This document shows positions 1 to 11,099 of a DNA stretch of 64,000 nt, one piece after another. The stretch comes from Himantopus leucocephalus (Eukaryota > Chordata > Aves > Charadriiformes > Recurvirostridae): assembly GCA_003993805.1 (NCBI GenBank), contig RSEF01000005.1:39119023-39183022 (forward strand). Direction: 5' to 3'. The notes beneath the pieces are model-generated. The model saw nothing but the letters and a program-made list of their open reading frames with translations. It was not told the DNA's origin and ran no database searches. Numbering within the stretch: position 1 is the stretch's first letter; each line of letters begins with the position of its first letter. A program made the translations under genes and the position numbers.

Positions 1-290
1 TAAACACCCACCCCCCCTTCCCCCTTTCCCCCCGGAGGCGGGCAGGGGGGCGCGGCGGCCCGGGGCAGGGTGATGCGCGGGTGTCGCAAGCCGGGGCTTT
101 CGGCGGCCGGGGCTTTCCGCCGCCGCCGCGGAGCCGCCTGGCCCTGGCGCCCCTCCAGGGACTTTCCGCCCTCCCCGCCCCGCCGCGCCACGGCCCGGCA
201 CGGCCCGGCCCAGCCCGGCCCGGCGCCTCCCCGCCGGCAGCACATCCTGTCCCCNCCCCCCCCCCCCCCCATCCCAGACCCCCCACTTAC
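1..290 (-). other. NFKBIA intron 1, 5' part
   Basis: This is GC-rich intronic sequence following the GTAAGT donor. It has a poly-C run around a single N at 255 and two exact kB matches. No second exon (ankyrin repeat 1) is visible before the window edge. Confidence 0.8.
158..167. promoter_or_regulatory. Intronic NF-kB site in NFKBIA intron 1
   Basis: GGGACTTTCC is the classical high-affinity kB sequence. It lies inside intron 1, about 120 nt downstream of the splice donor. A second exact consensus, GGGGCTTTCC, lies at 109-118. Confidence 0.55.
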
Positions 291-517
291 GTGTCCCCAT
301 CCTCCGTCAGCTGCTGTGCCCAGGCGGGCGGTTCGCGGGGCTGCAGGCGTATGTCCTCCAGCTCCTTCACCAGCTGCCGGTACTCCTCTTCCTTCATGGA
401 GTCCAAGCCGCTGTCGTGGCGGTCGTCGAGCGGGGGGAACCCGCCTTGACGCTCCTTCTTGGGTTGCTCGTAGCCCTCCATTACCAGCGGCTCGACGGGG
501 CGGCGGGCGCTGATCAT
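291..517 (-). CDS. NFKBIA: NFKBIA (IkB-alpha), first coding exon; gene continues off the left edge
   Basis: This exon encodes the N-terminal signal-response region of IkB-alpha, the cytoplasmic inhibitor that holds NF-kB dimers inactive until phosphorylated. Translated on the minus strand from ATG at 517, it gives 75 codons plus two bases. The phosphodegron DSGLDS lies at residues 35-40 (the IKK-target serines, human S32/S36), with KK at residues 20-21 matching the human ubiquitin-acceptor lysines. The stretch [18 protein letters not shown] and the ending QQLTEDGDT are family hallmarks. The exon ends at 291 in front of a consensus donor GTAAGT (290-285), splitting the threonine codon. The ankyrin repeats lie in later exons outside the window. 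I recall the chicken protein starting MLSAHRP; here it is MISARRP, so the species differs. An in-frame ATG at codon 13 is an alternative start, but the upstream one fits the avian form. Confidence 0.95.
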
Positions 518-562
518 GGCGGCGGCTTCGCTGCGAGTGAGCGGCGGCGGCGGCGGCGCTTG

Positions 563-571
563 GCATATACA
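563..571 (-). promoter_or_regulatory. Probable TATA-like element of NFKBIA
   Basis: On the minus strand the sequence reads GTGTATATGCC, about 50 nt upstream of the ATG at 517. If it is used, transcription would start near 535-542 and the 5'UTR would be only about 20-25 nt. Placement just downstream of the kB sites fits the inducible promoter. Confidence 0.45.
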
Positions 572-580
572 CCCCGGCGA

Positions 581-590
581 GGGGATTTCT
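581..590. promoter_or_regulatory. Near-consensus NF-kB site in NFKBIA promoter
   Basis: GGGGATTTCT departs from GGGRNWYYCC only at the last base. It lies between the perfect kB site and the TATA-like element, so it may be a second, weaker half of a paired array. Confidence 0.5.
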
Positions 591-613
591 GCGGGGGAGG
601 AGCCGCCGAGGAC

Positions 614-623
614 GGGAATTTCC
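614..623. promoter_or_regulatory. NF-kB binding site in NFKBIA promoter
   Basis: GGGAATTTCC is an exact match to the kB consensus GGGRNWYYCC. On the coding strand it reads GGAAATTCCC, the same core as the well-known proximal kB site of mammalian IkB-alpha promoters. It lies about 100 nt upstream of the ATG and about 45 nt upstream of the TATA-like element. This is where NF-kB would induce its own inhibitor. Confidence 0.85.
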
Positions 624-881
624 AGCCACTCAAAGCCCGACCGACGGGTCTGGTCCTGCTCGGCGCCGCGGGCGGTGGCAGGGAGGGCGGATCGCATCGG
701 GCCGGCCCCTTCCCTCCCCTCCGCCGCCCCGGGAGGGGCGGCGGAGGGGAGGGAAGAGGTCGGCCCGGGAGGGGACTTGGCTTTTTTCCACGTCGAGGGG
801 GAAGTACTCGCCTCCCCGGCGTCCCCGTCGGTACTTCCCTGCTGCGCCCCGGGCGGCTGCCCCCTTTGCCGGCTTTCCCGG

Positions 882-891
882 GGGGCTTTCC
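882..891. promoter_or_regulatory. Upstream consensus kB site
   Basis: GGGGCTTTCC matches GGGRNWYYCC at every position, about 370 nt upstream of the NFKBIA ATG within the CpG island. In G-rich DNA this match is less informative than the one at 614. Confidence 0.4.
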
Positions 892-998
892 CTGCCCTGT
901 CCGGTCGTGGGGGCTCCCGCAGCCCCTTCCCCGGCAGGGCGAGGGGTGCGCGCACCGTTGCGGGGTCCCCACGGCATGCTGCTGGGGGTCCTCGCGCA

Positions 999-1143
999 CT
1001 GCAGGGTCCCCCTTGAACGCTGCAGGGTCCCCTTGAACACTCCAGGGTCCCCCTTGAACGCTGCGGGGTCCCCCTTGAACGCTGCAGGGTCCCCCTTGCA
1101 CGCTGCAGGGTCCCCTTGCACGCTGCGGGGTCCCCCTTGCACA
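999..1143. repeat. 20/21-bp minisatellite, seven units, upstream of NFKBIA
   Basis: Seven tandem copies of a CTGCAGGGTCCCCCTTGAACG-type unit lie head to tail, five of 21 bp and two of 20 bp. More degenerate copies continue on both sides (about 959-998 and 1144-1190). Units drift from TTGAACG to TTGCACG across the array. The long antisense reading frame here with a 7-residue period is a by-product of the array, not a gene. Confidence 0.9.
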
Positions 1144-1487
1144 CCACGGGGCTCTCCGCACCAGTGTCCCCTTGCAGGCTGCAGGGGTCCCAGCATGGTG
1201 GGGACCACCCGCACATGCTGGGCACTGCCGGCCTTGATTGCACCCCGCATCCCCCCTTCCCAGACTTTTCCACCACTTTGCTGTTTCGATAGGAGGAGCG
1301 GTGGGATGTCTGAGGCCAGAAGGCCAGTCTGTAAGCGTACAAAGCGGTGGTCACCATGCTCGGACAAGCTCTGCCACCCATGAGGTGCAGGGTAGCACCA
1401 CAGCTCTCCTCCGCCGCCCTCATCTGCACAACGGCAGATCCGTGACCCTGCGAGGATCGTTTTGAGGGCTGGTGAGATGGACCCCCT

Positions 1488-1682
1488 TTAGGAATCATTA
1501 ACCAGCGCTCCTTTGACGAGCAGGAACACCTTTGTAGCCAGCCCAGGGTAGCGAGGTCATGCTGAAAGTTCAGGGAACCAAACANTTAGGAATCATTAAC
1601 CAGTGCTCCTTTGACGAGCAGGAACAGCTTTGTAGCCAGCCCAGGGTAGCGAGGTCATGCTGAAAGTTCAGGGAACCAAACA
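1488..1682. repeat. 97-bp direct duplication flanking a single N (probable assembly join)
   Basis: 1488-1584 and 1586-1682 are the same 97 bases with about two mismatches, separated by one N at 1585. Near-identical ends on either side of a placeholder N are typical of two contig ends that overlap but were not merged. A genuine tandem duplication is possible but less likely. Confidence 0.85.
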
Positions 1683-4248
1683 CCACCCATGGCGACGCTG
1701 AGGCTGCGGCTGCATCAGCACACTGCGTGTCTGCCCTGCTGTTGCTTTTTGGGGGGGAACATCGTTTTTTTGGAGAGATGCAGGTAGTCTTGCACGTGCC
1801 TGGTGTTACACTGCCACGATGCCCGCAGGTGTGCGGGTGCTGCCTCAGCGTTTAGAGGATTTCACTTCTCTGCTGTGGAAGTTTCCACTCTGTTTCAGTG
1901 CAGTGGGATCAGGAATGAATGGGAGAATTCTGCGCTACTCCTGTACACCCAGTTCCAGTCCAGGACTAAACAGGCCTCTTTCAGAAAGTACATCTAGATA
2001 ACAAACTTTTTTTTTTTTTAAAGAAGAAATTACATCTTCTGCCAGTATTCTTACTTTCTCTGGCCATTGCTAGTGATTCTTCTCTGCTTCTCTTTACTGC
2101 TGTCGTGACATCCGTAGCTAATGAAAACTGGATAAATGCAGGCTCCCACATGGATAAAAAGCATTGTCTGCTGACAGCATTGAATTTTTCCCTGGTGAAT
2201 TTCTGCTTCTACTTCTCAGATGTGGGGGATTCCCATGAAGAATTTTTCTTCTCTTGCAACTATTGCTGGCCTTGCTGAGTAACAGTGTCTGCGCTTTTTT
2301 TCCTTTTGTCATTTTCCCATGGGATGGCATCCCTTTGAACAAGAAAAATCCAAAGATGAAAGGGGGAGCCAGAGGAGAGGGCGAATGCCTGACTTTCTGT
2401 GAGCAGATGTTCCTGATTTTCAGCCCAGCTGTGCCATTCCTGGACTTTTTTTCGTTATTCATTGCTTGGCCTGGGACAACCCGCTGGTGCTTTTGGGCAG
2501 GTTTAGAAAAAAGCCGTACAACTCTTCTTTTTTAGGTTAAGGGTTATATGAAAGTTTTGTGAGCTTCTTGAAACAGTTTCCCCTTTTTAATGTAAATCGG
2601 CTGGGGAAATTTAACTAACAAATTAATCTCCTCCTACCTGCTTCCCTGCAAAAAAAGGGAGGATGGGAGTTAGAAAGCAAACTCCTGCTCTGACTGGCAG
2701 GGAAATTAAGCCCAGCCAGGACCACGCTGCCTCGGGTTGGGGTTTTGCTAGAACCACGCAGAAATTAAACTTTAAAACTTGCCATCCTCACTGCAATGTC
2801 TGGAAACCAAATTCAGCAAAGCGAGTTCTTTGCCTCCCTCTCTAAGTGACCTCCAGCTGCTCTCAAAGGCAAACGCGGGGCTATTTTTAGCAAGCATTTG
2901 CCAGCAGAAACCTCTTTTTGGAGGCACACGAGATGCTTTTATTTTGTGTGCGTTTTAACTTGGCAGCGCTGCAGCCAGTTGTAGGTGGCGGAAAGGAGAT
3001 GGAAAATGTTTTCTGGATGGAAAGTTGCACCGAGGCCACCCCACTTCCTGCCCCAGGGACATGCTGCCGCTTCGCTGCCCGGCTTGGGGTGTCAGGGGGG
3101 GATGACACACACACACTCAGACTTGGACCAGCACCCCTGGGTATTAGGCAGCCAAAAGCACAGATTGAGAAGGGGTTCTGCCCTAAACACTGATCTACAT
3201 GTAAAGTAGCAGGGGCGGGATGCAGTAAAGATGCAGGGGCAAGTGGAACCCTCGTTAACGTTAAAACAAATAAAGCTGCTGTCTTCTCTGTCACTCCTCA
3301 CAGCTAACAAGGTCAGTGGACAATATTTGCCTAAAGGGACAGCATATGGAAGATAGTATAAAGCAAAGGTTTTGAAGCGGTGGTGAAGGTCATTGATGCT
3401 GCTTTTGTGCTACTGAGGTACTGTCCTTTTTATTTTTTTTTTTTAAATTAACACACTCTAGCAGTTCTTCTATGCAATTTTCTACACGGTCCACAAGGGG
3501 AAAAGAACAGAAAGAAACAAACTCAGCTTTTGGATATATGGTTTTTCGCTATAGGGTGAAACCTATCACAACTCTGATTTCCTACGTGGCCTCTCACCCA
3601 GGTGTTGCAGTTTTGGGAGGCTCAGACTTGCCCCCAGGGGACAGAGCAGCCCTACCTATCCCGGGACAGGGGGTTAGCCCTGCGGAAACAGGAGCAAAAC
3701 TTCATGAATGCTGCAGTCATTTGTGCCAAACTAAACCCTCTTTGTCCTCTTGCGCATTCTGGTTTAATACCTCTGCTATGTCTGTATTAATTTCACAGGA
3801 GTGTTTTGTAGGCTCATCAGCTTGGGAGGAGATTAAGGTTCTCTGCAGTTTGGAATTTGGGACTATGTTAGCAGTCTGCGCTGCCTGGTCCAGCGGGCAC
3901 TTCAAGACCTAAAAGTCTACCTAAGAGTCACTTCAACAATGTCAAAGGCTGTGACCACAAGAGGTGGTTTTGCACCTGATACCTAAGGGCTAGATTTTGC
4001 AAAAGCCTCCTCCGCCCGGGGTGCCCTGAGCACTCGGTTGGGAGGGCTGCGGGGCTGCGGGGACGAGATGTTTGTTTTTGTTCTACCTTGCAGAAAGCAG
4101 CTGGCAGGGCTCCGCGAAGCAGCCTTGCGTGCCTGAATACTGCAAAGGGGCAGTAGGGTTTTAATCAGTTTTTAAAGTACATGAAAGATTCTCGTGCTGC
4201 TTCCTCCAGCAAACACATTAAACTGTAATTTCCTGATTGCTACACTAA
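1683..4248. other. Intergenic DNA, no gene recognised
   Basis: Single-copy-looking DNA of moderate GC with short T-rich and A-rich runs. Reading frames are short with no family resemblance. Nothing else stands out. Confidence 0.6.
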
Positions 4249-4402
4249 TCATGAGAACCGTCTAGTGCTGTCGCTGTGGTGCTGTTGATTTACCAGAGTT
4301 GGTCCCCCAACTTCATCCTTTTGTGATTGCTGCTGCAGATACCTATTAACTGTTTCCTCCCATTTAATCTCGAGGACTATGCATGGCGCTCTGTAAACGT
4401 AC

Positions 4403-4445
4403 CAGGAAAGGTAATTCACAACGTCCAGCAGGATCTTGGTCCAGG
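4403..4445 (-). other. Candidate orphan exon (or start of a terminal exon reaching 4249)
   Basis: On the minus strand a pyrimidine-rich stretch ends in TTTTGGTTTTAACAG at 4446, followed by sequence that stays open to a TGA near 4249 and reads plausibly as protein (for example ILLDVVNYLSWYVYRAP). A GTACGT donor at 4402 would instead end a 43-nt exon. I recognise no protein family, and the call rests on splice signals alone. Confidence 0.25.
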
Positions 4446-4649
4446 CTGTTAAAACCAAAAGCAAAGCAAAGCATATCGGTGAAATGAACCTGCTGTCTCC
4501 ATGTGTACACACACACGCAGATATCCCTTTGGAACAGGACTCCGGTTTATTGCTCCAAAATTGCTCCGTTGCTAGTGTGACGGAAGCCAGGGAACAATTA
4601 ACGTTGTCATTCTGATAACGCTTTGCAATTAAAATCTGCATATCTCATC

Positions 4650-7600
4650 AGGCTCCCATTTACAGCTGCTGTAGAGATAAGCACCAGGCAGCTCCAAACA
4701 ATTAGTCCAGTAGTAAACAAGGAAAACATTTTTCCCTCCTGCTTTATAATAATAATATGACTATTACTCATTTGAAAGCATAAGAAAGTGGCCAAATGAG
4801 AAGAAGGAAAGTTAAGCAAAGTCCATTTTCGTCAGCTGGGATGAGGGCTGACAGTGTTAAACGTGCCACTTGGCCTCCTCAAACTTTTTCATCAGAGGCT
4901 ATTATGGGACAGTCAGATACTCCAAAAAGCAGTGTGGCGGACGCAGTAGGAAGCATTTCTCTACCTTATTTGAGCTGATATAATATCCAAGCAAACAGTG
5001 CGGGGGGTAATTTTTGGCACGTAAAGCCAAGGTCCAAATTAGGGCATTTAAAATCCTGCCCATGTCCCACAGATACAGAAATGGAGTTAACTAGGGTGTC
5101 CCGGCCAGAGTCTAATGGTCCCAGACTTCTGGCTGGCTACACTAGTCTCTGCTTTTATTTTTAGACAGCAGCTTATTTTTGGCATCTCTTAAACTGATGT
5201 ATTGCATCCCTGGAAAGATCTGCATTTCTCTGTGTGAACTGTGGGCTGTTTATATATCAATGGCTTGCATTTCTGGGGATCCTTAGGGATGAGATGTACT
5301 ATATCAATTTAAACTGCTTTTATTGTTATGCCTTAAGGGTAAATATAGGTCAAGTCATTGGAAATTGGCTACTACTTGGAAGACAAGTCCTCTGGTGTCA
5401 TTCCCATTTCTCACGTGGAAGTTTTGTTAAAGCACGTTGCTCGCCAAGCTTTAAGCTGATGCTCGCTGCCTGATGCAGCAACGCTTGCTGCCACACGTGT
5501 TTCATGTAGGAAAGAAGAGGCTTGGGCTGGGGGAAGAGAAGAGAAGCAGAGGCAGGTCTCTTGAGCTCGCTGTACAACTTTCCCTTCAGCGATATGAATA
5601 ACGTTGGTCCCCATCAGTACAGCCCCCTCTGTGGTTGCACAGTGGAAGCACCTGACAGGGAAAATATGAACTGGGAGCATGCTAATAATTAAAAAGGGAC
5701 TTTCCCCCTGCAGGCATCTGTGACATTTGGTAACGTTACAGTCTGTAGTTCTTCCCAGCAAGGAGGAATCTTGCAAATGTGGAGAGAGCGGCATGGTGGG
5801 ACAGTGCAGAAAACCAACCTGGTGAGAATTTGGGAGGGAGAGCTGTGCCTGGCAGAGGGTGAGCGCGGGCAGCCAGCGGGGCCGTGCCACGGAGGGAGCT
5901 GCGTTCCTTTCTGTTTGGATTACGGATCCAGAAGTTCCGAGCTGGATCTGGACACAAATTTCCCTGTGGTACTAGATGATATTTTGAGCAAAACCAAAGA
6001 CCTGAACTGAGTAACGCTGGGCTGTCCGAGCGGGAGGCTGCGCAGGGGCTGCGAGAGCCAACCTGTCTCAGCACACAGTTTGCTCTGAGCCTCCTCGTGC
6101 TCCTGTGCAACCCCCGTGCCTACAGACGGTGGGTGCAAATCGTCCTGGAGCAACGTAAAAAGCCAGTACGCTGCTCCTCTGCGAGCAGTGGGAGCCCCCC
6201 CGGCAGCAGACAGACACACGGCAAGCCTTAATTAGAAGCTGAAGTGCGTGTGGGCCCAGGGATTTCCCTGGGGACGGATGTGGCAAACGCAGGGGCTGAT
6301 GCACTGAGCGCTGTAGCTGTGCGTCTGAGCACGCAGGGGAGCTGCCAGGGGAGGAAGCAGGAAATACTAGACAATACTAAGNAAAAAAAAAAAAAAAAGA
6401 AAACCAAAAAAACAAACCAAACCAAAACCCAACAGAAGATGAACTTTGGGCTGGGCGCTTCCTGAAAAAGCCCTGGGACTGCCAGCCGAGGGACCGTCTC
6501 GAGGTGGTTCCTCCTGTGCACACCCTCTTTGGCGGAGGGCAGGCTCTCTCCTCCCTGGTAAAAGTCCTTTGGAGTCCCAAAATCCAGCAGACCACATGGC
6601 TCTGGGAGGGGTAACCCCAATCAGCCGCCCACAAATTGCTTGAGGTTGGCAATGGGCGTCAGCAGCAGCTGCTGCCGAGAAGGTGCTAACAGGGGCTTGA
6701 CTTTAAGCATCTCAGTGCAGAATGCCTGTTGGGGCGCTCTGGGACCCTGCTCTGCAAGTTTCTAAGGTTTTAATGTCAATTTTTTTCGGGAGTGGTTGAG
6801 AGCTGTGCCAGCAGGGAGCATATGTAACATTGCTAAAGGCTGGATGTGCTTCTGGTGCCACGTCCTGGTCCAGCCCATCTTTACCTGTACAAACGGCTGT
6901 TGGTGAGAGCGGGGCTGCAGCGCCTGGGGTAGCGCAGTTATTCTCTGCAGGACAGCAAGCTTGGAGAAGAGGTCCAAGGGACAGCAAAGAGCCAGGCTGC
7001 GTTTATAGGGGTGTTAGGTGAGCTCTGCTTTATAGACTGAGAGAGGCCAAATGCAGGCTCAGGGGGGTTAAATGCAGATTCTTCCAAACACCCTATGGTC
7101 GGCATGTTCTGGATATTGCCTGCGCTCCCAGGACACAGGTTCTCCAGACTGGGTTATAATAAAATCCTCATTTCCTCGCACAGCTCTTGCTCTCTTATAT
7201 TCCTGTTTATTTTCGTGCAGCCAACCGCTTACTTCAAGCATGACCTCTCCTGGGGCAGGTGATGGCTGGCAGCCAGTTTGGGGCCACCGCCGCTTATGGG
7301 AGCCAGGGAACGAGCAGTGCCGCCCTGCGGGGCTGCTTCACCTCTGGCCCGCCGGGCCGGGGGTCAGAGGGTGGCTGTTCCTGCCAGTCCTGCACTACCC
7401 GAGCCGCACGTCATAAAGGGGAACTGGAATCAACAGCGCGTCTTTCAGAGGGTGCCGGGGCTGGTGATTCATTGCTGTAGCCGTGTTGGGGAGGAAGAAG
7501 GAGCAGATGGAGACGGCACGCAGATTTTCCAGCCTGGACAAAGTTTAAATTTATCTCTCTCCAAGGCTGCATCCGTTCCTGGGATGATTTCCCATTTAGC

Positions 7601-9180
7601 GTATGCGTTTTAGGGCTCTGATTTCTTCAGATTTCGTGGGCGTTGTTTACTAACTTATGGCTGTGGTGTTTCCCAGACAGAAATATCTCTCTGGGATAAG
7701 CTCCTGCCTTTCTTGGACAGGCGGTTTGTGCACAGGCAGTAAATTCAGTTCTTCTGTGAACTCCCTGTCCTGTGCGTGAGCTGTGGTGACGTCTGGGGGG
7801 CAGACAGTGCCTGCCTTCCCCAGATGTCCGGGAACCCTGGACAAATGGGGAAAAAGTAATCCTCGAGTTCTTCCCAGACCAAATTTTTGAGCAGGGAAAA
7901 ATACAACTTGCTTGGGAAAACCCTGACCTCTGGCAACGCAGACTTAGTGCCATGTTTGAGACAGGAAGATTCATGGAGGCTCTGAAACGCATTTGTGGGA
8001 AAGCCAGTGAGGGAAGTGAGATGGGAGGGGGTGATTTTCCACAGAGCACTACAGAGTAGCTGTATCGGTCCCCCTTTGACACAAGTGTTTGACAGTCACA
8101 CTATTTAATTCTTCTGCCTGCATCCACAGACATGGCTGCATCCCCTGCCTCCCAAAGCCCAGCATCCCACCGGGGCTGTCACATCTACCTCCTCTGTCCT
8201 CACCAGATGGCAGTCCTTTGCCCCTGCAGACCTGGGAGGCAGAAGACATTGCAGTGAAAGTATCTTCATCTCCCAGGAGCCTACAGGAACCCGACCCCCT
8301 GCAGGACTCAGCTGGCTGCACCATTACCTTGTGTCTCGCCCTCTATGTATATAAAGCAACACCCTGTCCGTTGTGTCATATCCCTTCTAAGGAGAGTCCT
8401 CACTCACCCACCTGTCTGCTGCTCCTGTCGTGGTGGTGTTTGTCTGTCCCACTGGCCCTTCTGTGCTCTGAGCTCTGCCTGGGACAGTCTCCTGGCGGTG
8501 CTCGGCAAAGCTGTGTGTCTGTGCAGCCCCACAATTTTGGGATGTGTGCGAGCAATTAGCTAGTGAGTAATGAACAGCAAACGGGCATCTGGGGGTTGCG
8601 TACATGAGATGCCCTCTCCCACCCTTCCTAGCAAGCAGCGTTAAGTCCCTGTCACCTCAAGGTCACCCAGGCTGCGTGACCATGGAGAAAGCTGAGCCCT
8701 CATGCATGGGGCTGCGTGAGAGCTCCCTGCTGTGTGGGCTAGGGGTGCAGTCCCACCTTGCTCCCCTTTGGGTTGGAAACTACCTGCTGGTCTCTGTGAC
8801 TTCTTCCATATGTTTGGCCTAGCTGATCTGAAGTGACAACGTATAGTGGAATTAAAACCAAGCCAGATCACCCAGTTTCAGGCACAGCATGACTGTGAGA
8901 CCTAGTGACACTCCTGTATCCCTTGGTACCTTCCCTCAGCTGCTTCATCTGGAGGTCTTTGATAAACACTGCGTTGATGCAACCGATTCCGGGGAGTACA
9001 ACAGTGGTCTGAGGAGACCTCATACCTGGAGGTTGATCACAAGGACGCAGGCATGAGTACCCTCTTGCTGCTGGAGCAGCGGTCTGCTCATTTGGGCTTT
9101 TCCAGACAGCTCCAGGTGGGAAAACTTTAACATCAGCTCTGAGCTCTCTACACTGGCATGGTGCTGTGCAGGCAGAACCT
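4650..9180. other. Intergenic DNA, no gene recognised
   Basis: Mixed-composition DNA with a poly-A run at 6383-6398 next to an N at 6382. Reading frames reach about 150 codons in the GC-richer parts, but none resembles a known family or has exon-like boundaries I trust. Confidence 0.55.
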
Positions 9181-9183
9181 TAC

Positions 9184-9213
9184 CTGTGTCCCTCTGAACG
9201 CGGTGAGAGACAC
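9184..9213 (-). other. Candidate 30-nt orphan exon
   Basis: On the minus strand a good acceptor, CTGGGCATCTCCCCACAG, is followed by 30 bases and then a strong donor, ACACAG|GTAAGG. Thirty bases keep frame. An alternative acceptor about 60 nt upstream would extend it in an open frame. No homology is recognised. A chance pairing of good splice signals cannot be excluded. Confidence 0.25.
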
Positions 9214-9734
9214 CTGTGGGGAGATGCCCAGAGCTTGACCATCGCACGAGCCTTTCCACGTAGGCAGGCACTGCTGCAGGACTGGGGCTCAGCCTGGGTT
9301 TGGGGGAGTGGGTCAGCGGGGCTGAGCCCCTCTGTGGAGGAGAGGGCAGGAGGGCAGCATCAACGGGGTCTTTTCTCATGAGGGTGAGGGTGGGGTGCGC
9401 TTCAGAGGGTGGAGGAGGAAATAGCTTACGTGGGCTGTTGTACTGCTGCCCTCACAGGTGGCACCCACTCAAGCGGAGTTTGGAAAAACCCCACTTTTAG
9501 TTTAGTTCAGGTTTTTTTAACCCTGTTGGCGTGAGCTGCTGTGAGAAATCATCCCACGTATGATCAAGCATGCACTGGCAGAGGCATGAACAGTTTCCAA
9601 ATGGCTCCTTTCCTAAGGAGCCAGAGGGACCCGAATGCACTGTCTTACAGGAAGGATGGAGCCACCGGGAGGTGGACTGGGCAGATAAAAGCCTGTCCTT
9701 GGGAGCCCAGCTGCACACTAGTTTCAGCTGCATC

Positions 9735-9925
9735 ATCAAAGTGAATCATTCAATAAAAACAATTAGCTGAAGAAATATCACTAAACAGTAATAATTATCC
9801 AAATGTCCTACCATTGACCATTTAGATGGCTAAATCCACACAATCAATTGTGTTAGTGAATGCTAATTCAAATCTAATAACCATCTGATTTATTTGATTA
9901 TGTATAAAGAATTCACCTGCAGTAT
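9735..9925. promoter_or_regulatory. AT-rich block, possible conserved non-coding element
   Basis: Complex AT-rich sequence, not a simple repeat, with several TAAT/ATTA homeodomain-type cores and ATTATCC-like motifs between GC-richer flanks. The appearance is that of a developmental enhancer. Conservation cannot be judged here. Confidence 0.25.
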
Positions 9926-11099
9926 TGTGACAGGATGGGGCTGTGGAGTAGCTGGGTGGGCACCTGCCTGCCCTGTGGCCTCCGTGCACGTGTTGTCCCC
10001 AGGCTGCCAACACCACAGGCAGTGCCCACCAGTCAGGCTGGGGAGCAGAAGAAGAGCAGTGAGATGATGCCTAGGGGCCCTTCGCCTGGGCAGGCTGCAG
10101 CTTTCATGGGCTTCGGAGGGACTTGTGGCCATTCAGAAATGTGGTGTGGCCTCTCAGGAGAGGCTACGTTCTCCTTTCTGCCTCCTTGCCTGAAGGGTCT
10201 CATGAATCTCCTAAACTGGACAACTGGGCAAAATCACACGAACACCAGAAATCCACGTCATCTGCCTGAGAATAAAGGGGTGTGAAGGGAACTCATGCTT
10301 AAAAATGATCATTACAGTTTCAGCCAAGAACAGATCACACTGTGTAACTCATGTTGGAAACAGACCCTCTGGCGCAGGCTTTTACTCTCTCCTCGTGTCC
10401 TCATCACTGTGGTACGTAGGCTCTGGAGGCACACAGGTCTTCTCTGAAGTGCTTCATGCTCTGGATGGACTGTGATACATGGTCCATTTTATTATGTGTG
10501 GATGTCGTTTTTGGTGTGACTGGACATTGGCATCATGCTGGCCACCACAGTACCTGGGTATCTAGAAATGATGGACATTATAGATCCAGTAGGATTCAAC
10601 TTGGTGCTGGAATTGCCCTCAGTCTTCCCACAAAGGTGCAGTGAGCTCCTCCATCCCTGCTGCCAACAGACCCGCTGTTCTTAGCTAATATCAGTGGGAG
10701 CTCGGAAGAGATGAATTCAGGAAAGCTTGTTTTTTATCAGGATTTCAAGAAAGGAATCAGCAAAGGTACCAAGAAGGCAGCCTGCTCTGGAAACTGATGT
10801 CTGCAGTGGTATTTTCACATCTCTGTACAAATCGTTATGTTTAGCTCTCCTCGTGCTCTGCAAATGCAGGAAGGAGCGTGCGCGTCTGGCGTAGGGACTG
10901 GTGACGCACTTTCGTAACACAGGGTGCCAGGGATGGCGAAAACCTGGCGCCTCTGATGTCAGCAGCCGTCCGGCTGCCTTCACGCCTCTCATGCCCATGC
11001 CCCAGCCATCGAACCACGTTGCTTCCCTCGGGTGAAAAACAGCACAGGCATCAACAAGACAAATTTCTCCCACTGCCCACTCTCTGTTCTCGCTATGAT

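Larger units (their letters stand above)
20..960. promoter_or_regulatory. CpG island over NFKBIA promoter and first exon
   Basis: Dense CpG and G+C well above the flanks cover the start of NFKBIA, its first exon and upstream DNA. This is expected for a ubiquitously inducible gene. The edges are approximate, judged by eye. Confidence 0.8.

Noticed and set aside
514..1498. Long minus-strand frames upstream of NFKBIA (up to 403 codons)
   Set aside because: They are made of the GC-rich promoter and the 20/21-bp minisatellite. The only real coding part is the NFKBIA exon at 517-291.
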